From a virus, in IMG/VR virus record IMGVR_UViG_3300010885_041055, positions 1 to 30,005 of that record: 30,005 nucleotides of DNA; one strand, given 5' to 3'. Positions 1 to 7,198 of the stretch are shown here, piece after piece. A model generated the notes under the pieces. It worked only from the letters and a program-made list of their open reading frames with translations. It made no database searches and was not told the origin of the DNA. How positions within the stretch are numbered: the first letter of the stretch is position 1; each line of letters begins with the position of its first letter. The translations under genes and the position numbers were made by a program.

Positions 1-118
1 CCTTATCAGTGGCCCATTTAATAAAATTAAGACAATCTTCATTGTGCTGTGTGCTATTTGACTTTAATCCAAAGTGGATGTCAGTCATTAACATTGCTTT
101 TTTAAATAAATTACTCAT
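1..118 (-). CDS. 47: Recombination endonuclease subunit, gp47-like (SbcD/Mre11 family), N-terminal part only
   Basis: Only the first 39 codons lie in the window; the gene runs off the left edge. The visible protein starts MSNLFKKAMLMTDIHFGLKS, and D13-x-H15 (TDIHFG) is the first metal-binding motif of calcineurin-like metallophosphoesterases. In T4, gp47 is the nuclease subunit that works with the ATPase gp46 to resect DNA ends for recombination-dependent replication. The start is the ATG at 118-116. It lies 48 bases after the stop of the gp55-like sigma gene on the same strand, and gp47 next to gp55 is a T4-type arrangement. No strong ribosome binding site is visible. A family member other than gp47 is possible, because only motif I can be seen. 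Confidence 0.75.
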   Translation of the reverse strand, partial: MSNLFKKAMLMTDIHFGLKSNSTQHNEDCLNFIKWATDK

Positions 119-166
119 GTGAGCAGTATAACAAGAACCTGGGGCATAAGTCTAGCAATACGGCGT

Positions 167-1042
167 TTAATCGTGATCGCCATCGCTACCACTGTGTCCA
201 GACATGAGTCCTTGTCTGGTGTAACTTGGATTAAAATTGTTCATTTCTAAAATGTCATCACGTAAATTCTGATTGCGTTTTTCAATATTCAATACCCGAG
301 TAAAACTGTTGGTAATGGCAGCAGTATAGTATGCAAAAGGATTTTGTGACTTTGACTCGTCAAACTGCAATCCAATTTGACTGAGTTGAAGCAGCGCCTG
401 GCTACGCATCTCGTCGTTATAAGTATATCCGCGCCAGTTGCTACGAGTAGCATAGCGTTCACACAGTTTCATAAACATAAGTGCCAATTTCTTGGTCATT
501 GCTCCATGGTCTCTGCACCACTCTCCAGTTTCTAAATCACCTGTCCAATGGCTTTTCCCAACACAAATTGGAGCACCAGCTGCATCAATCATGTAATGGT
601 TAAATGGCGGAAAATTACACTTCATGTATTTGACAATTGCTGCAGGAACCTTTGCATCTGCTTCGTCATCGTATTCGGTGTATGTTGCTTCTTCATTTGC
701 CGCATCCTGAATTTTTTTAGTAGCTGCTTCATTGATAGGAACATGAGTCCATGTCATTACACGGAATACAACTTCTGTTGGCAATATGTTGTTTACATCA
801 ATTGCAAACTCGTCCAGTTTTCTTTTTTCTCCGGTGGCAGTTGCTTCTTCTAATGCCAATTTGGCCAAGCGTTCGGCCCTGTTCTCTCGCGCCAAATTGG
901 TATTCTCTGTAGTAATTTGATCAAGACTATGAATAATCATGTCGTAATCAACAAACCCCGGCGACAAAAAAGTGCAGTATGTAGTCTTACTACGATGTAT
1001 CTCCTTGAGAATGTCTTTGTTGTTTAGATAATTGTGTTTAAT
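167..1042 (-). CDS. 55: Late-transcription RNA polymerase sigma factor, gp55-like, with probable ATT start
   Basis: A 291-residue protein that would recruit host RNA polymerase to TATAAATA-type late promoters. The C-terminal core shows the family signature: NWRGYTY at about 202-208, then NPFAYYT at 234-240 and a basic helix (NIEKRNQNLRDD), a sigma region 2-like fold. T4 gp55 is shorter (185 residues), so about 100 extra residues lie between the N-terminus and the core. The first ATG in frame is at 940, GTG is absent, and a TTG lies at 967. However, the frame stays open upstream and reads protein-like (KHNYLNNKDILKEIHRSK). An AAGGAG site at 1055-1050 lies 7 bases before ATT at 1042-1040, so I place the start there. 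The tail (SGHSGSDGDHD) shows no obvious hydrophobic clamp-binding motif. Family assignment is firm; the start is an inference. Confidence 0.82.
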   Translation of the reverse strand: MKHNYLNNKDILKEIHRSKTTYCTFLSPGFVDYDMIIHSLDQITTENTNLARENRAERLAKLALEEATATGEKRKLDEFAIDVNNILPTEVVFRVMTWTHVPINEAATKKIQDAANEEATYTEYDDEADAKVPAAIVKYMKCNFPPFNHYMIDAAGAPICVGKSHWTGDLETGEWCRDHGAMTKKLALMFMKLCERYATRSNWRGYTYNDEMRSQALLQLSQIGLQFDESKSQNPFAYYTAAITNSFTRVLNIEKRNQNLRDDILEMNNFNPSYTRQGLMSGHSGSDGDHD

Positions 1043-1049
1043 TTTATTT

Positions 1050-1073
1050 CTCCTTAAGGATTACTACGTAATC
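1050..1073 (-). promoter_or_regulatory. gp55 leader: small hairpin plus palindromic ribosome binding site
   Basis: GATTAC and GTAATC (1059-1073) can form a 6-bp stem with a 3-base loop directly upstream of the ribosome binding site. The site itself sits partly in the perfect palindrome TCCTTAAGGA (1051-1060). The AAGGAG core ends at 1050, 7 bases from the proposed ATT. The arrangement could limit translation of the sigma factor, but that is inference. Confidence 0.4.
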
Positions 1074-1085
1074 GCTAGTTCTAAC

Positions 1086-1115
1086 AGTGTAGCACATACC
1101 TCGACCAAATTGCAA
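1086..1115 (-). promoter_or_regulatory. Sigma70-like promoter for the gp55-gp47 unit
   Basis: On the minus strand, TTGCAA (1115-1110) is followed after 18 bases by TACACT (1091-1086). A TGC directly before it gives an extended -10 element. Transcription would begin near 1079 and give a leader of about 37 bases before the proposed ATT start. It points away from the late promoter at 1145, as expected if the sigma factor is made before late genes. This is a consensus match only. Confidence 0.45.
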
Positions 1116-1144
1116 CCACAATTAACATACCACTTTTAAAATAT

Positions 1145-1152
1145 TATAAATA
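1145..1152 (+). promoter_or_regulatory. T4-type late promoter TATAAATA
   Basis: A perfect match to the T4 late promoter element, in the intergenic region directly before the first baseplate gene. Expected transcription start is near 1158, followed by a purine-rich ribosome binding site (AAAAGAGG, 1156-1163) and the ATG at 1173. It is the only exact copy I found in an intergenic region here, and it lies opposite the gene for the sigma factor that should read it. Confidence 0.85.
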
Positions 1153-1172
1153 TACAAAAGAGGTCCAACTTC

Positions 1173-1922
1173 ATGATTGACGACATTGTAAACATAATAC
1201 AGCCAAATGGTTTCCTCAAAGCTGCTGTGGGGTTGTTTTATAAAAATCCTGCAACTGCACGGCTGGCTGCTGCGGGACTTCCTGCAGGTGGCCGACGACC
1301 TACTGTAGACAGACTAAACCCAGCAACAGTGGTCTTCAAAGGTGCACAGGGTTCGGGTAAGGACTGGCGGGTCAAAATAAGCTGTCCTGCTCTTGGATAT
1401 CCTGGAATCATGTTCCCATTGAGCAAGACAAATGGTGTGGTATTCCCATATACTCCACAAGTTTCAGTAGTTTATCAAGCCAATTACACCCCACAAAAAT
1501 TCACGCACAGCAACTATCCAGCATATGCATATGAAAACAGCGAAGTGCAAGCAATTAATATCACAGCTGATTTCACTGCACAAAATATGGAAGAAGCAAA
1601 ATATGTACTTGCTTGTATTTATTTCTTTAGATCTGCAACTAAAATGTTTTTTGGAGAAAGTAGCAAGGCAGGAAATCCACCACCATTGGTATTTTTAGAT
1701 GGTTACGGAGACAATTATTTTCCGCATGTTCCTTGCCTACTGACACAGTTTTCTCATACCATGCCTCCGGAGGTTGATTATATAAGCTCGGGAACAGATC
1801 GTATTCCTGCAGCAAGCCAAATAACAATTTCTTTACAGCCAATTTATAGTAAAAAGTCAATCAGTAGTTTTAGCCTTGAGTCGTTTGCAGCCGGCGAGCT
1901 AGTAGGTAAAGGATTCATTTAA
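1173..1922 (+). CDS. 48: Baseplate tail-tube cap protein, gp48-like
   Basis: A 249-residue protein that I assign to the T4 gp48 family (tail-tube cap on the central baseplate hub, from which the tube grows). Recognisable segments are the mid-region ITADFTAQNMEEAKYVLACI (about 134-153), followed by FFRSATKMFFG, and the GNPPPLVFLDGYGDNYFPHV segment (about 171-190). The end (AAGELVGKGFI) is also typical of the phage versions. T4 gp48 is longer (364 residues). It is the first gene after the late promoter, has a good ribosome binding site, and its stop overlaps the next ATG by one base. The related tube initiator gp54 is the main alternative. Confidence 0.7.
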   Translation: MIDDIVNIIQPNGFLKAAVGLFYKNPATARLAAAGLPAGGRRPTVDRLNPATVVFKGAQGSGKDWRVKISCPALGYPGIMFPLSKTNGVVFPYTPQVSVVYQANYTPQKFTHSNYPAYAYENSEVQAINITADFTAQNMEEAKYVLACIYFFRSATKMFFGESSKAGNPPPLVFLDGYGDNYFPHVPCLLTQFSHTMPPEVDYISSGTDRIPAASQITISLQPIYSKKSISSFSLESFAAGELVGKGFI

Positions 1923-2224
1923 TGGCCGCACAATATACAAAATTTAGCCCTTATTATAAAACAGGATTGTTTGGGCAATTTCTTGACGTGTATGTACATC
2001 GGTCAATTCCTAAAAATTCATTGGATATTGAATATACGATTGATTCAGTTTACAAATATAGGCCAGACATGTTGGCAGCTGATCTATATGGTAATGCAGG
2101 ATTATGGTGGGTGTTTTCAGTACGAAATCCGGATATAATCAAAGATCCTGTATTTGATTTCTATCCTGGACAAGTAATTTATATTCCCAGCAATGAAACG
2201 CTGACCACTGTGCTGGGAATTTAA
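1922..2224 (+). CDS. 53: Baseplate wedge subunit, gp53-like
   Basis: A 100-residue wedge component. The segment YRPDMLAADLYGNAGLWWVF (about 46-65), followed by VRNPDIIKDPVFDFYPGQ and the ending VIYIPSN, is the hallmark of gp53. The C-terminal part has a LysM-like look. T4 gp53 is about twice as long, so this is the compact form. The ATG overlaps the stop of the gp48-like gene by one base (TAATG), and AAGGA about 8 bases upstream lies inside the previous gene. In T4, gp53 joins neighbouring wedges around the hub. Confidence 0.85.
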   Translation: MAAQYTKFSPYYKTGLFGQFLDVYVHRSIPKNSLDIEYTIDSVYKYRPDMLAADLYGNAGLWWVFSVRNPDIIKDPVFDFYPGQVIYIPSNETLTTVLGI

Positions 2225-2225
2225 A

Positions 2226-4565
2226 ATGGCCGATTTCAGATACGCCGCCGAACAATCAGCTGTTGACTATGGATCGGCAGCTATCGGCATGTCAGATTAT
2301 GAGCAACAGGCTGTCGCAAATAATACTGCTGCAACTGACGAAAACGCAGGTGATGATCCATCAAGACAAAAGCAGTCAGAATTTGAAGAACCAGCCGCAG
2401 ATGATCCACAAACAGAAGGCGGCGGCGGCGCAGCATCTGGTACTTCTCGCTTTCCCAACCCACTGGACGATTATGTTAATTATACATACGGATTAAGTTT
2501 ATATGCGTTATCCCCGGAGGATTACAATGGGATATCAGAAGGTTTTTCTCCTGACGGCAAGGTATTGATTGTAAGCGGTGGCCGACATGGTGACGGATTT
2601 AGTCGAGCACCTGGATTTGAGGACGATTTTTATTTTGAAAACATGAAAATGACCACAGTTATAGGAATGAATAGTCGTGGTCGTGGCAGTAATGTGATTG
2701 ATATACAGTTTACTATTGTAGAGCCATTTGGTATTACACTATTAAATCGATTACTTAGTACTGCTGATTCTTTGGGAGCTAAGAATTGGGGAGAAATGCC
2801 GTTTTTGTTACAAGTTGATTTCTTTGCCAATGCCGAGAAAGGCGAACTGGTTCATCCAGTTCAAGGCCAGACCAAGCAACTTCCACTGAGAGTAATTGCA
2901 TGTCAGATAAAGGCCTCTACGCGAGGGTCCGAATACCAATTCAGTGCGGTGCCATACTCTCATATGGCATTTCAGGAAAATGCAGGATCTACTCCTGCAA
3001 TGAACGAATCAACTGCAAAAACAGTTAAAGAATTTTTTAGTGATGACGAAAATGCGGTGGGTAGTTATACTTCGGCACTCAATAGTTATCAAAAGAAAAA
3101 CTCAGAAAACAAAAAATATCAAGAATTTCCTGATATTTATAAATTTGTCATTGATCCAGAAATTGAAAACGCTAAAATTGTCTCACCCAAAAATAACAAT
3201 GTTAGAACTACACCTATTGCCCACGCCAACAATAAAGATGCAAATACCGCCGCTGGAGTAGGTGCAGCCAAAGGAGGCAAAGCTGCAACACTGTCAATGG
3301 GTGCCCAAGCAATTTCTATCAATGCCGGCACAAGTATAATTGATGTAATAAATCAAGTTATACGTAATTGTGATTATATTTCTGATCAGGTGTTAACAAA
3401 AGAGTCTGGTCAAGTCAACTGGTATAGAATTATTCCAACAGTTGAACTTTTAGAATTTGATAACATAAGAAAAACATATCAGAAAAAATACACCTACTTT
3501 GTTAAAAAAGCATTGATATACAATACCAAATACCCTGACGCCCCACTGAGTACTCCAACCAGGGACAATTGCTCAAAAGAATACTTATATATGTTCACTG
3601 GAAAAAATCAATCTATACTTGATTTTAGTATTGATTTTAACTCTATGTTTTATACTGCAATGACAGCCAATAGAGAAAAGTTAAAGAAAGTTGAAATTGA
3701 CAAGGGCACTGTAAAATCTCAAGAAGATCCAGGGAACAAAAATAAAGCAGCCGATAGCACTATTACACCAAACCAACTTGTAATAGTTGCAGCACAAACA
3801 GATGTTTCTAATTCTAGCGAAGGCGCCAATGATGTTAAGAATGTGTCAGCAAATGATTTGTACAAATCAATTATGTCTAATTCTCGTGGGGATATGATTA
3901 ACGTCAAGTTAAAAATATCAGGCGATCCTCATTTTATTAAACAGGATGATGTATTTTTTAAACCAACAATGGATTCTGATGGCAGTGTTGGTAAAATTGA
4001 TAGCAACGGAAGTTTAACCACCGACGGCGGCGAATTATATGTATATTTGTTTTTCAGAACCCCAACAGATATTATACAAGAAACTGGCTTATATGATTTT
4101 TCAACCTGGAAAGACAGTGTATTCAGTGGAGTCTATAGAATACTAACAGTTGACAATGTTTTTGAACGAGGGCAATTTACGCAAACACTTGATATTATTC
4201 GGGTGTTTGGTCAAGATGAAGATACAGCATCGGGCACCGGCGGGCGCGGTGACGACGGGTACGGCGGGTCAGCCGATGCTGGAAGAAATACAATTGTTCC
4301 AACAGGAGCAGCTGGCCAGGCCACAGACGGTGCAAATCAAAAATCAATGGCCTTGTTGAAACAAGGATCACCACGTAGTATACTAAATGATCCCAATGGT
4401 ATCAATCAACAATACAGTATAGCTAACTTAGAAAATAAAAAGGCAATTGATGGTGTTGAAGTGGATACAGCCGCAGCAAATATAACAACCCTACAAAATA
4501 AGGTGGGAAATGCAGTCAGTCAATCTATTGCTCAGGCCGGCGACAATATTTTTGCTGGTGGCTAA
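2226..4565 (+). CDS. Large baseplate hub structural protein (gp27 position)
   Basis: A 779-residue protein between gp53 and the gp5-like spike, the place where a gp27-type hub belongs. The first 75 residues are acidic and Gly-rich (GGGGAASG near 66-73). A structured part follows from about 78 (LDDYVNYTYGLSLYALSPED). The central stretch around 370-480 (IDVINQVIRNCDYISDQV, then WYRIIPTVELLEFD) resembles hub proteins of T4-like phages. A second Gly-rich linker (about 665-690) precedes a 90-residue tail. T4 gp27 has 391 residues, so this is about twice as long. It starts 1 base after gp53 with only a weak GGGA ribosome site. The hub role is inferred from position and partial resemblance; I do not see a diagnostic motif. 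Confidence 0.6.
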   Translation: MADFRYAAEQSAVDYGSAAIGMSDYEQQAVANNTAATDENAGDDPSRQKQSEFEEPAADDPQTEGGGGAASGTSRFPNPLDDYVNYTYGLSLYALSPEDYNGISEGFSPDGKVLIVSGGRHGDGFSRAPGFEDDFYFENMKMTTVIGMNSRGRGSNVIDIQFTIVEPFGITLLNRLLSTADSLGAKNWGEMPFLLQVDFFANAEKGELVHPVQGQTKQLPLRVIACQIKASTRGSEYQFSAVPYSHMAFQENAGSTPAMNESTAKTVKEFFSDDENAVGSYTSALNSYQKKNSENKKYQEFPDIYKFVIDPEIENAKIVSPKNNNVRTTPIAHANNKDANTAAGVGAAKGGKAATLSMGAQAISINAGTSIIDVINQVIRNCDYISDQVLTKESGQVNWYRIIPTVELLEFDNIRKTYQKKYTYFVKKALIYNTKYPDAPLSTPTRDNCSKEYLYMFTGKNQSILDFSIDFNSMFYTAMTANREKLKKVEIDKGTVKSQEDPGNKNKAADSTITPNQLVIVAAQTDVSNSSEGANDVKNVSANDLYKSIMSNSRGDMINVKLKISGDPHFIKQDDVFFKPTMDSDGSVGKIDSNGSLTTDGGELYVYLFFRTPTDIIQETGLYDFSTWKDSVFSGVYRILTVDNVFERGQFTQTLDIIRVFGQDEDTASGTGGRGDDGYGGSADAGRNTIVPTGAAGQATDGANQKSMALLKQGSPRSILNDPNGINQQYSIANLENKKAIDGVEVDTAAANITTLQNKVGNAVSQSIAQAGDNIFAGG

Positions 4566-4586
4566 TACCTATAACAAATATAAATT

Positions 4587-6764
4587 ATGACAACTGATCG
4601 AAGAATTGGAAGAAAAATTCCATCATTTATTAGACGGGAAGATGCTGCTGGCGTAAGGTTTGATTCTGGACCTTACATTGGAAAAATTAAAAATAACCTA
4701 GACACTGCACGACAAGGTAGATTGCAGGTATGGATTCCAGATGTAGGTGCCGGCGATGAACACGACCCCAGTAATTGGCGTACAGTAAGTTATGCCAGTC
4801 CGTTTTTTGGATCCACAACACAACAGCCCGACGATAAAAATAATAAATTTAAAAATGTACGTCACACGTACGGATTCTGGTTTACCCCGCCTGATATTGA
4901 CAACTTTGTGTTGTGTACGTTTATTGCAGGAGATCCTCAGCGCGGATTTTGGTTTGCTTGTATCTCTGGCCAACTTGGTCAACATATGGTTCCGGCCATA
5001 GCTGGTAGCAAAAAATTTGATGAAAGCGGAATTGAAGATTCATTGGTCAAGTCTATGTCCAAAAATGGTCCATTACCAGTGACTGAGTTTAATGAAAACA
5101 TTGATCAAGATTGGAGCAACTTCACTGAACTTAAAAAGCCTATTCATGAAATTCAAACAAACATCTTAGTAAAGCAAGGACTAGATAGAGATCAATCCCG
5201 TGGAGTAATTACTAGTAGTAGTCAACGAGAAAGTCCAAGCGCAGTGTTTGGTATTAGTACCCCTGGCCAAGCAGTGGAAGACAAAGCCAAAAAAGATGCA
5301 GTTGCATCAAAACTTAAATCTGGTAACTTGACTGCCGACGACATGTTGGTTTATACACGCAAAGGTGGTCACACTTTTGTAATGGATGACGGTGATTTTG
5401 AAGAGAAAAATAAACTAATTAGATTACGCACAGCCGGCGGTCATCAAATCATGATGAACGATACCAATGAGGTACTATACATTAGTAACAATACAGGTAC
5501 AGCCTGGATTGAATTGTCTGGGTCCGGCAATGTCAGTGTATTCAGTGAAACCAATATCAACTTCAGATCCAAGGGAAGTTTTAACTTTCACGCCGATAAA
5601 GATTTTTCTATTCATGCCGGCGGAACTTTTAATGTATTTGCTGCAACTGCAATAAAAATTGAAACAGAAACCCTTACCTCGGTCAGTAGCAAGGAAACTA
5701 CTATCTACGGCAATGGTGTAGAAATTGGGAGCGAAGGCAAAATAGATATCAACCCCAAGGGCGCAGGTAGTTTTACCGCTGGGCAAGAATTGGTACTATC
5801 CGGAACCACTATTAAATTAAATTCTGGTAAAGGACCAACAGTTAAAAAACCCAAACCAATACCAGTATTTGATCACAACGATGCTGAAAAAGACGGGAAT
5901 GGACAGTGGCAAACCAAACCTAAGAAATTAAAAAGTATAGTCAAAATAGCTCCCAGTCATGAACCTTGGCCAAGAGAATCAGGAACTCCAAACCCAGCTG
6001 CTAGTAGTGCAGCCAGTGCGTCAGGATCATCGTCGGAACCACCAACAAAATCATCGGTAACACCTGCTACTCCTAACAACGCAGTAACAACTGGTACAGG
6101 TGGAGTTCTAGTTGATGGCTCAGGAAAGCCAGTGGTCTCGGGCTCGACCAGCAGTCCGGATGCTGGACCAAATTCAGCATTGACAGGCAGTGTTAAAAAT
6201 CCAGCAGATAAAAGTTATATGTCACGTGCTGATAACCCAACACCAACTACCGGTGTTGGCAATCTGTCACCAATTGAAACCAAAGCATTAAAGACACAGA
6301 TAGCCGTGAGAGAAAGTGGATATAACAATTCTGCAGTTACCCCGTCGGGTAGTTATTTAGGAAAATATCAGACTGGCGCAGCAGTTTTGACGGACCAGAA
6401 GTATATTAAGGATGATGCGTATGCCAAATACGGAAACAGCGCAGTAAATTATCCGTCAAGTTGGACTGGCAAAGATGGTATTGATTCAAAAGCCTCTTAC
6501 TTATCCAATGGAGCAGTGCAAGAAAACGTAATGACAAATTTAATGAACCGTAATTATAATACAATGGTAAAAATTGGTGCAATTAACCCAGGTGACGATT
6601 CATCGACTGTTGCCGGCATGCTAGCAACAAGTCACCTACTGGGTGCTGGCGGTGCAAATACCTGGAGAAAAACAGGTGCAGGTGCAGATGGAAATAACAC
6701 CAGCGGCACCAGTTACTTCAATATGGGTAGATACGCAGCTGATGTACTATCTAAAACATTTTAA
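4587..6764 (+). CDS. 5: Baseplate central spike with C-terminal muralytic domain, gp5-like
   Basis: A 725-residue membrane-puncturing spike. Residues about 28-140 form the gp5-type OB-fold (GPYIGKIKNNLDTARQGRLQ, then VWIPDVG; later DNFVLCTFIAGDPQRGFWFA). Residues about 250-415 are a run of short beta repeats (GNVSVFSETNINFRSKGSFN onward) like the gp5/VgrG needle. A Ser/Pro/Thr/Gly-rich linker covers about 445-560. Residues about 565-725 look like a lytic-transglycosylase-type domain, with AVRESG (probable catalytic Glu576) and GKYQTG. In T4 gp5 the lysozyme lies between the OB-fold and the needle; here it follows the needle. No ribosome binding site is visible. The spike role is firm, the enzyme class less so. 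Confidence 0.85.
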   Translation: MTTDRRIGRKIPSFIRREDAAGVRFDSGPYIGKIKNNLDTARQGRLQVWIPDVGAGDEHDPSNWRTVSYASPFFGSTTQQPDDKNNKFKNVRHTYGFWFTPPDIDNFVLCTFIAGDPQRGFWFACISGQLGQHMVPAIAGSKKFDESGIEDSLVKSMSKNGPLPVTEFNENIDQDWSNFTELKKPIHEIQTNILVKQGLDRDQSRGVITSSSQRESPSAVFGISTPGQAVEDKAKKDAVASKLKSGNLTADDMLVYTRKGGHTFVMDDGDFEEKNKLIRLRTAGGHQIMMNDTNEVLYISNNTGTAWIELSGSGNVSVFSETNINFRSKGSFNFHADKDFSIHAGGTFNVFAATAIKIETETLTSVSSKETTIYGNGVEIGSEGKIDINPKGAGSFTAGQELVLSGTTIKLNSGKGPTVKKPKPIPVFDHNDAEKDGNGQWQTKPKKLKSIVKIAPSHEPWPRESGTPNPAASSAASASGSSSEPPTKSSVTPATPNNAVTTGTGGVLVDGSGKPVVSGSTSSPDAGPNSALTGSVKNPADKSYMSRADNPTPTTGVGNLSPIETKALKTQIAVRESGYNNSAVTPSGSYLGKYQTGAAVLTDQKYIKDDAYAKYGNSAVNYPSSWTGKDGIDSKASYLSNGAVQENVMTNLMNRNYNTMVKIGAINPGDDSSTVAGMLATSHLLGAGGANTWRKTGAGADGNNTSGTSYFNMGRYAADVLSKTF

Positions 6765-6771
6765 ATACATT

Positions 6772-7149
6772 ATGAACACATACAACGGATTTAGTACCTA
6801 CAACCGAGTACGCAAATTTACCCTAACAGATTTTGAGTTGGTTAAACAAGATTTATTCAATCATTTTTCCATTAGAAAAGGCGAAAAATTAATGAATCCA
6901 AATTTTGGAACAATTATTTGGGATCTGATGTTTGAGCCGTTGTCAATTGACATTAGGTCTGTTATAAGGGATGATATTAAAACAATCATAGACTACGATC
7001 CTCGTGTTACTGCCACCCAAGTTTTAATAACTGAATACGATCACGGCATACAGATTGAGTTGGAATTGAACTACGTGTTGACTAACCAAGTGAGTACCAT
7101 GGCATTGAATTTTGATAGAAATGCCAGATCACTTACTCTAGCAGGTTAA
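6772..7149 (+). CDS. 25: Baseplate wedge subunit, gp25-like
   Basis: A 125-residue protein close to T4 gp25 (132 residues), a sheath-initiator-like wedge subunit of the gpW/gp25 family. Diagnostic segments are NPNFGTIIWDLMFEP (about 43-57), the middle YDPRVTATQVLITEYDHGIQ (about 78-97) and the ending IELELNYVLTNQ. The frame is open upstream to 6643, but that stretch overlaps the gp5-like gene and is not gp25-like, so the ATG at 6772 is chosen. It lies 7 bases after the gp5 stop. No ribosome binding site is visible, so translational coupling to gp5 is likely. Confidence 0.9.
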   Translation: MNTYNGFSTYNRVRKFTLTDFELVKQDLFNHFSIRKGEKLMNPNFGTIIWDLMFEPLSIDIRSVIRDDIKTIIDYDPRVTATQVLITEYDHGIQIELELNYVLTNQVSTMALNFDRNARSLTLAG

Positions 7150-7167
7150 CTGACTACTTTTAAATCT

Positions 7168-7175
7168 AATAAATA
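7168..7175 (+). promoter_or_regulatory. Possible late promoter before gp6 (AATAAATA)
   Basis: Seven of eight bases match the TATAAATA element, 23 bases before the gp6 ATG in a 49-base gap. AT-rich DNA gives such matches by chance, so this is only a candidate. Confidence 0.3.
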
Positions 7176-7198
7176 CATACAACAGAGTCCTAACAATT

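Noticed and set aside
115-147. Ten-codon leader peptide overlapping the gp47 start (stop and start share ATGA)
   Set aside because: There is no ribosome binding site and no recognisable sequence; an open stretch this short is expected by chance.
548-853. Cys/Phe-rich plus-strand frame opposite the sigma factor gene
   Set aside because: It lies wholly antisense to a well-supported gene, has no ribosome binding site and has the composition of a shadow frame.
4579-4586. TATAAATT directly before the gp5-like gene as a late promoter
   Set aside because: It ends at the base before the ATG, so transcription would begin inside the gene. It is better explained as AT-rich leader sequence.
6760-6767. 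TTTAAATA before gp25 as a late promoter
   Set aside because: Only 4 bases separate it from the ATG at 6772, so the transcript would start within the coding region.
6643-6771. Longer gp25 starting 43 codons upstream
   Set aside because: The extra part lies over the end of the gp5-like gene in another frame and does not resemble gp25; the ATG at 6772 gives the normal length.
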